Shown here in pieces: positions 41,310 through 44,659 of a DNA stretch of 44,659 bases. How positions within the stretch are numbered: position 1 is the stretch's first letter; each line of letters starts with the position of its first letter. The notes below the pieces were generated by a model, which saw only the letters and a program-made list of their open reading frames with translations, did no database searches and was not told where the DNA came from. Location of the stretch: assembly GCA_002490635.1 (NCBI GenBank), contig DKUJ01000001.1, positions 3,895 to 48,553 of the forward strand, in the 5' to 3' direction. This DNA comes from Porphyromonadaceae bacterium UBA7207. Its GTDB lineage: Bacteria > Bacteroidota > Bacteroidia > Bacteroidales > Muribaculaceae. Both the position numbers and the translations under genes were made by a program.

Positions 41310-42479
41310 TTATTCGGGATATATAAGATAGGGCGCACGCCGGGCGCGGAAGCGCTTCACGTCGTCGGCCCAGGTGGCCTTGATTTCATCGGCGCTCTTG
41401 CCGCTCTCGATCATCGCGCGGATATCGCCGCGGCCGATAAGCTTCTCGAAGAAGCTGCGGAAAAAGTTCTCGCCGCCCACATCGCCATAGGCATCGATAA
41501 GATACTCCAGATTGATTCCTTTGGCTATCACTTCCTCCTCGTCGAGCCCGCTGAGGTCCACACCGTGGCAAAGCACATCCAGTTGCGGAGGATTCTTGGC
41601 TCCGGGAACGCTGCGGGGAGTGAACTCGAAGTCGCGGTTCTTCATGTCGGGGTGCCCGTATATTTCAAACGGCTTGTCGGTGCCGCGACCGAGGCTCACG
41701 GGAGTGGCCTCGAAGTAGCATATCGACGGGTAGAGATAGATGCTGAGCATGCTCCGGAGATTTGGCGAGGGAGCCACCGGAAGGCGGTAGCGGGTCTGGT
41801 GGGTATAATCCAGACAGGGCACCACCTTCAGAGGCACTGTGGCGCCGTTCTTGAGCCATCCCTCGCCCACGGCCATGCGGGCAAGCTCGCCGAGAGTCAT
41901 GCCATGGACCACGGGAATGGGCAGGCGGCCAACACCGCTCTGGTAGGTCATGTCGAGCACGGGGCCGTCCACATACATGCCGTTGGGGTTGGGGCGGTCG
42001 AGCACCACCACCTCCTTGCCGTACTGGGCGGCGGCATTCATCAGGTCGATCATCGTGCAGTAATAGGTGTAGTAGCGCAGACCCACGTCCTGGATATCCA
42101 CAACGATAACATCAAGGCCGTTCATAACCTCGGGAGCAGGAATACGCTTGCCGGTGCCGTCGTAAAGCGACGCTATGGGTATTCCGGTGGGTTCGTCCAC
42201 ACCGCTGCCCACGTGCTCGCCGGCATCGGCCGTGCCGCGGAAACCGTGTTCGGGCGAAAAAAGAGTTACTACATCAAGCCCGTTCTCAAGCATGATATCC
42301 AGAGTGTGGCGGTCGCCCACCATGCCGGTATGGTTGGAAAACAGAGCCACACGCTTGCCGCGCAGGCCGGGCACATACTCGCCGGTGCGTGCCGCACCCA
42401 CCGTTACCTCCGCTGCCGCCGTGGCCACCGAGGCCAGAAGGCACAGCACTATTACCGCTGATTTCAGTGTTATTTTCAT
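41310..42479 (-). CDS. namZ: DUF1343 exo-beta-N-acetylmuramidase (NamZ/YbbC type, GH171)
   Basis: 389 residues with a signal peptide (about 1-23, ATAAAE), so secreted or periplasmic. Family motifs: ALFSNHTGMVG (45-55), LFSPEHGFRG (73-82, with the conserved E77-H78-G79), DIQDVGLRYYTYY and DRPNPNG. DUF1343 corresponds to NamZ of Bacillus subtilis, an exo-hexosaminidase that removes MurNAc from peptidoglycan ends. The role in peptidoglycan recovery fits the symporter that follows and the amidase elsewhere in the window. It has its own consensus promoter (42553-42583) and a leader of about 70 nt. The catalytic role of the Glu in EHG is recalled from family work and should be checked. Confidence 0.85.
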   Translation of the reverse strand: MKITLKSAVIVLCLLASVATAAAEVTVGAARTGEYVPGLRGKRVALFSNHTGMVGDRHTLDIMLENGLDVVTLFSPEHGFRGTADAGEHVGSGVDEPTGIPIASLYDGTGKRIPAPEVMNGLDVIVVDIQDVGLRYYTYYCTMIDLMNAAAQYGKEVVVLDRPNPNGMYVDGPVLDMTYQSGVGRLPIPVVHGMTLGELARMAVGEGWLKNGATVPLKVVPCLDYTHQTRYRLPVAPSPNLRSMLSIYLYPSICYFEATPVSLGRGTDKPFEIYGHPDMKNRDFEFTPRSVPGAKNPPQLDVLCHGVDLSGLDEEEVIAKGINLEYLIDAYGDVGGENFFRSFFEKLIGRGDIRAMIESGKSADEIKATWADDVKRFRARRAPYLIYPE

Positions 42480-42552
42480 GTTAATAGACTGGTGGCGCCA
42501 TAAACCTGCGCCTGGTTGTTGATTAGTGCAGAAATAGCTGTCTTATATATCA

Positions 42553-42583
42553 CAAAAGTAGTGCAAACCCGTGGAATGGCAAA
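42553..42583 (-). promoter_or_regulatory. Promoter of the NamZ-symporter-WYL operon
   Basis: On the minus strand TTTG (42583-42580), 19 nt, TACTTTTG (42560-42553): an exact consensus. Direct repeats CTGTTAAC at 42612-42619 and 42642-42649 (30 bp apart) lie upstream, between this promoter and that of dnaX. Confidence 0.8.
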
Positions 42584-42682
42584 ACAAAACAAAGTATAAA
42601 ACATAAAATATCTGTTAACGGAACAGTTGACGCTTTGTCACCTGTTAACATTTATTTGCTGGAACCGAGCGGCCAAAATTGC

Positions 42683-42690
42683 TATATTTG
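42683..42690 (+). promoter_or_regulatory. -7 promoter element of dnaX
   Basis: TATATTTG, exact TAnnTTTG, 26 nt before the ATG at 42717. A TTTG at 42655-42658 is 24 nt upstream, longer than usual. Confidence 0.6.
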
Positions 42691-42716
42691 CCTGAAATTA
42701 AAAACACCTCCCGCAA

Positions 42717-44495
42717 ATGGACCAATATATCGTATCCGCGCGGAAATATCGGCCTTCGACTTTCGAAAGTGTGGTGGGGCAGCAATCGCTCACCGCCACG
42801 CTCAAGAACGCCATAGCCAGCCAACGGCTGGCTCACGCCTATCTCTTCTGCGGAGGCAGGGGGGTGGGAAAGACGTCCTGTGCCAGAATTTTTGCAAAGA
42901 CTATCAACTGCAGCTCGCGCACACCACAGGGCGAGGCTTGCGGTCACTGCGACTCTTGCCGCCAGTTCGACCAGGGACGCTCCCTGAACATAATAGAACT
43001 CGATGCCGCCTCTCATAACGGCGTCGAAGACATCAAGGACCTCATCGCCCAGGTGATGGTGCCTCCGGTAACCGGCAGATACCGCGTGTTCATCATCGAC
43101 GAGGTGCACATGCTAAGCCAGGCGGCCTTCAACGCATTCCTCAAAACCCTCGAGGAGCCGCCGGCTCACGCCATCTTCATTCTCGCAACAACCGAGAAAC
43201 ACAAGATTCTGCCGACCATTCTCTCGCGTTGCCAGATTTTTGACTTCAACCGCATCAGCGTTGCCGACATGTGCGCGCACCTCGGCAACGTGGCCTCGCG
43301 CGAAGGCATAACCACCGAACCGGCGGCACTGGCGATGATTGCCCGGAAGGCCGACGGCGCCATGCGCGACGCACTGTCCATTTTCGACCAGGTGGCGGCA
43401 TGCACCCGGGGCAACATCACATACGAGGCCACCATAGCCAACCTGAACGTACTCGACAGCACCTACTACAACCGGCTCCTCGATGCCTTCCTGGCACAGG
43501 ATGTCCCGGCGGCGCTGCTCATCTACAAGGAGGTGCGCGACAAAGGTTTCGACTCCCAGTTCTTCATCAACGGCCTGGGACTGTACTTGCGCGACCTCAT
43601 GGCAGCCGCCAATCCGGCAACGATATCGCTGGTGGAACTCCCCGACGACATGCGGGCCCAGATGGCCGAACGCGGAGCGAAACTGCATCCCACGTTCATC
43701 TACAAAGCCATGGAGCTGTGCAACAGCGCGGACTTCAATTTCCGCGCCGCCTCCAACAAGCAATTCCTAATAGAGCTCACGCTCATCAGGCTGTGCCAAT
43801 TACTCAGCCCCTCGCCGGAAGATAAGGGAGACGACGAGGGGCGGATCCTGCCGCTGAAAGCGGCTTCTCCTGCGGCAACCACGAATTCCACCACATCCGT
43901 GCCAACTGCCGCTCCGTCCAACGATACATATCCGGCAATCGCCAGCCCAACGCCCACGGCAATGCCGGCAACGAAACCTCCGGCTCCCAGACAGCCAACG
44001 GCAAAGCAACCCGCGGCAACATATTCCAGCGGAGCCTTTTCCATCAGCGCCGGACTGGCGGCTCGCCCCGCGCCCAAGCCCGAGCCACAGAAACCCGCCG
44101 ACACCGTGGCCGGCGACACCGTGCAACACGCCAGACGCGATTTCACCGACGCCGAACTGGCCACGGCCTGGCGCCGGTTCGCGGCATCGCCCGGCATCGA
44201 AGCCCTGCCGGCAAGCGTTATGGGTGAGTTCATGCCCGTGCGCAACCCCGGCGGAGACTTCCGTATGGTCGTGGGCGCCCCTCTGCAGGCCGACACCATA
44301 GCTGCCATAAAGCCGCGGATTGTGCAGGCGCTGAGAAAAGAACTGCAGAACGACGATTTCGACTTCGAGATAACCGTGGACGACAGCGACCTGCCACCGA
44401 CATACTGGTCGGAGCAAAGGGTGCTCGAGCACATGGTGGAACACAACCCGGGACTGGCCAAACTGATTCAGAAGTACAGGATGCGCCTCTGCTGA
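42717..44495 (+). CDS. dnaX: DNA polymerase III subunits gamma and tau
   Basis: 592 residues. AAA+ clamp-loader ATPase: Walker A CGGRGVGKTS (45-54, K52), zinc site C65, C75, C78, C81, Walker B IIDEVHML (126-133), sensor 1 ATTEKHKILPTILSRC. It loads the beta clamp on DNA. The C-terminal half is a Pro/Ala/Thr-rich linker (about 385-460) followed by a tau-type domain, normal for this phylum; no obvious A-run frameshift site for a gamma form was noticed. It is divergent from NamZ and ends 164 bases before the window edge. Confidence 0.96.
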   Translation: MDQYIVSARKYRPSTFESVVGQQSLTATLKNAIASQRLAHAYLFCGGRGVGKTSCARIFAKTINCSSRTPQGEACGHCDSCRQFDQGRSLNIIELDAASHNGVEDIKDLIAQVMVPPVTGRYRVFIIDEVHMLSQAAFNAFLKTLEEPPAHAIFILATTEKHKILPTILSRCQIFDFNRISVADMCAHLGNVASREGITTEPAALAMIARKADGAMRDALSIFDQVAACTRGNITYEATIANLNVLDSTYYNRLLDAFLAQDVPAALLIYKEVRDKGFDSQFFINGLGLYLRDLMAAANPATISLVELPDDMRAQMAERGAKLHPTFIYKAMELCNSADFNFRAASNKQFLIELTLIRLCQLLSPSPEDKGDDEGRILPLKAASPAATTNSTTSVPTAAPSNDTYPAIASPTPTAMPATKPPAPRQPTAKQPAATYSSGAFSISAGLAARPAPKPEPQKPADTVAGDTVQHARRDFTDAELATAWRRFAASPGIEALPASVMGEFMPVRNPGGDFRMVVGAPLQADTIAAIKPRIVQALRKELQNDDFDFEITVDDSDLPPTYWSEQRVLEHMVEHNPGLAKLIQKYRMRLC

Positions 44496-44659
44496 GACAT
44501 AGAAAGATTGTACCTGAACGGATAAACTCAACGATTACAGAGCCGTAAAAAGCCACTGCGGTGAACAACTGCCCTTCACAGGTAGTTTAGAATATAACAG
44601 GTTGCTCAACAATCGTTGATAGACAACCTCCAAGCCCACACAATCCTTTCCAAGTAAGT
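44496..44659. other. Tail after dnaX
   Basis: 164 bases without a gene or T-tailed hairpin. CAACGATT (44529-44536) and its inverted copy AATCGTTG (44611-44618) occur, but their wide spacing makes a functional structure doubtful. Confidence 0.3.

Noticed and set aside
41283..42461. 392-codon plus-strand frame opposite NamZ
   Set aside because: Antisense shadow with His-, Ala- and Gly-rich composition; the minus-strand protein shows the DUF1343 motifs.
44529..44618. Inverted repeat CAACGATT/AATCGTTG after dnaX as a terminator or attachment site
   Set aside because: The arms are 74 nt apart with no T tract and no integrase or tRNA nearby.

Overview
The window reads as a chromosomal segment of a gut-type Bacteroidota, order Bacteroidales and possibly Muribaculaceae (the family level is inference). 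The signs are a SusC/SusD pair with a one-protein hybrid two-component regulator (HTCS), promoters of the Bacteroidota form TTTG-N19..21-TAnnTTTG, almost no Shine-Dalgarno sequences, the Bacteroidota-specific DUF4295 gene after rpmB-rpmG, and DUF2027/Smr, EFR1 and DUF1343 genes typical of the group. Most of the window is moderately GC-rich; the restriction-modification pair at 36.1-38.8 kb is visibly AT-rich and looks acquired.

Layout. 1-2.9 kb: the start of an ECF sigma factor (minus strand, cut by the window edge), then a tightly overlapping operon panB - DUF2284 metal-binding protein - PduO-type cobalamin adenosyltransferase, then a small acidic DUF2795 protein with a strong terminator. 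3.1-15.2 kb: a compact fructan/fructose utilisation locus: susD and susC on the minus strand, an HTCS with a sugar-binding-protein sensor (BT1754-like), then a divergent operon GH32 fructanase - MFS sugar permease - fructokinase. Both SusC and GH32 promoters carry TTTGATAG-type repeats spaced 21 bp, a likely HTCS operator. 15.5-20.1 kb: an aldo/keto reductase and a large secreted multi-domain protein. 20.2-22.9 kb: SDR oxidoreductase - DUF2027/Smr protein - EFR1 flavodoxin/ferredoxin. 23-26.3 kb: an S9 peptidase operon with two small uncharacterised genes. 26.6-31.3 kb: a PD40 propeller protein followed by a very large secreted N-acetylmuramoyl-L-alanine amidase. 31.6-34.6 kb (minus): acyl-CoA ligase and hflX, overlapping. 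34.9-35.9 kb: tRNA-Cys (minus) and the ribosomal operon rpmB-rpmG-DUF4295. 36.1-38.8 kb: a XamI-like type II restriction-modification pair. 38.8-42.5 kb (minus): a DUF1343/NamZ exo-muramidase, a sodium:solute symporter and a WYL regulator, which together suggest peptidoglycan-sugar recovery. 42.7-44.5 kb: dnaX.

How they fit together. The best-supported system is the fructan locus: SusCD import, GH32 hydrolysis in the periplasm, MFS uptake of fructose, fructokinase, and control by a periplasmic fructose-sensing HTCS. The less-described items most worth checking are the paired HTCS operators, the large amidase fusion with its PD40 partner, the NamZ-symporter-WYL operon with intercistronic palindromes, the DUF2284-adenosyltransferase coupling, the alternative hairpins in the rpmB leader, and two genes whose promoters place the start codon at or next to the transcription start (leaderless candidates). 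No CRISPR array, complete insertion sequence, rRNA or prophage was seen.
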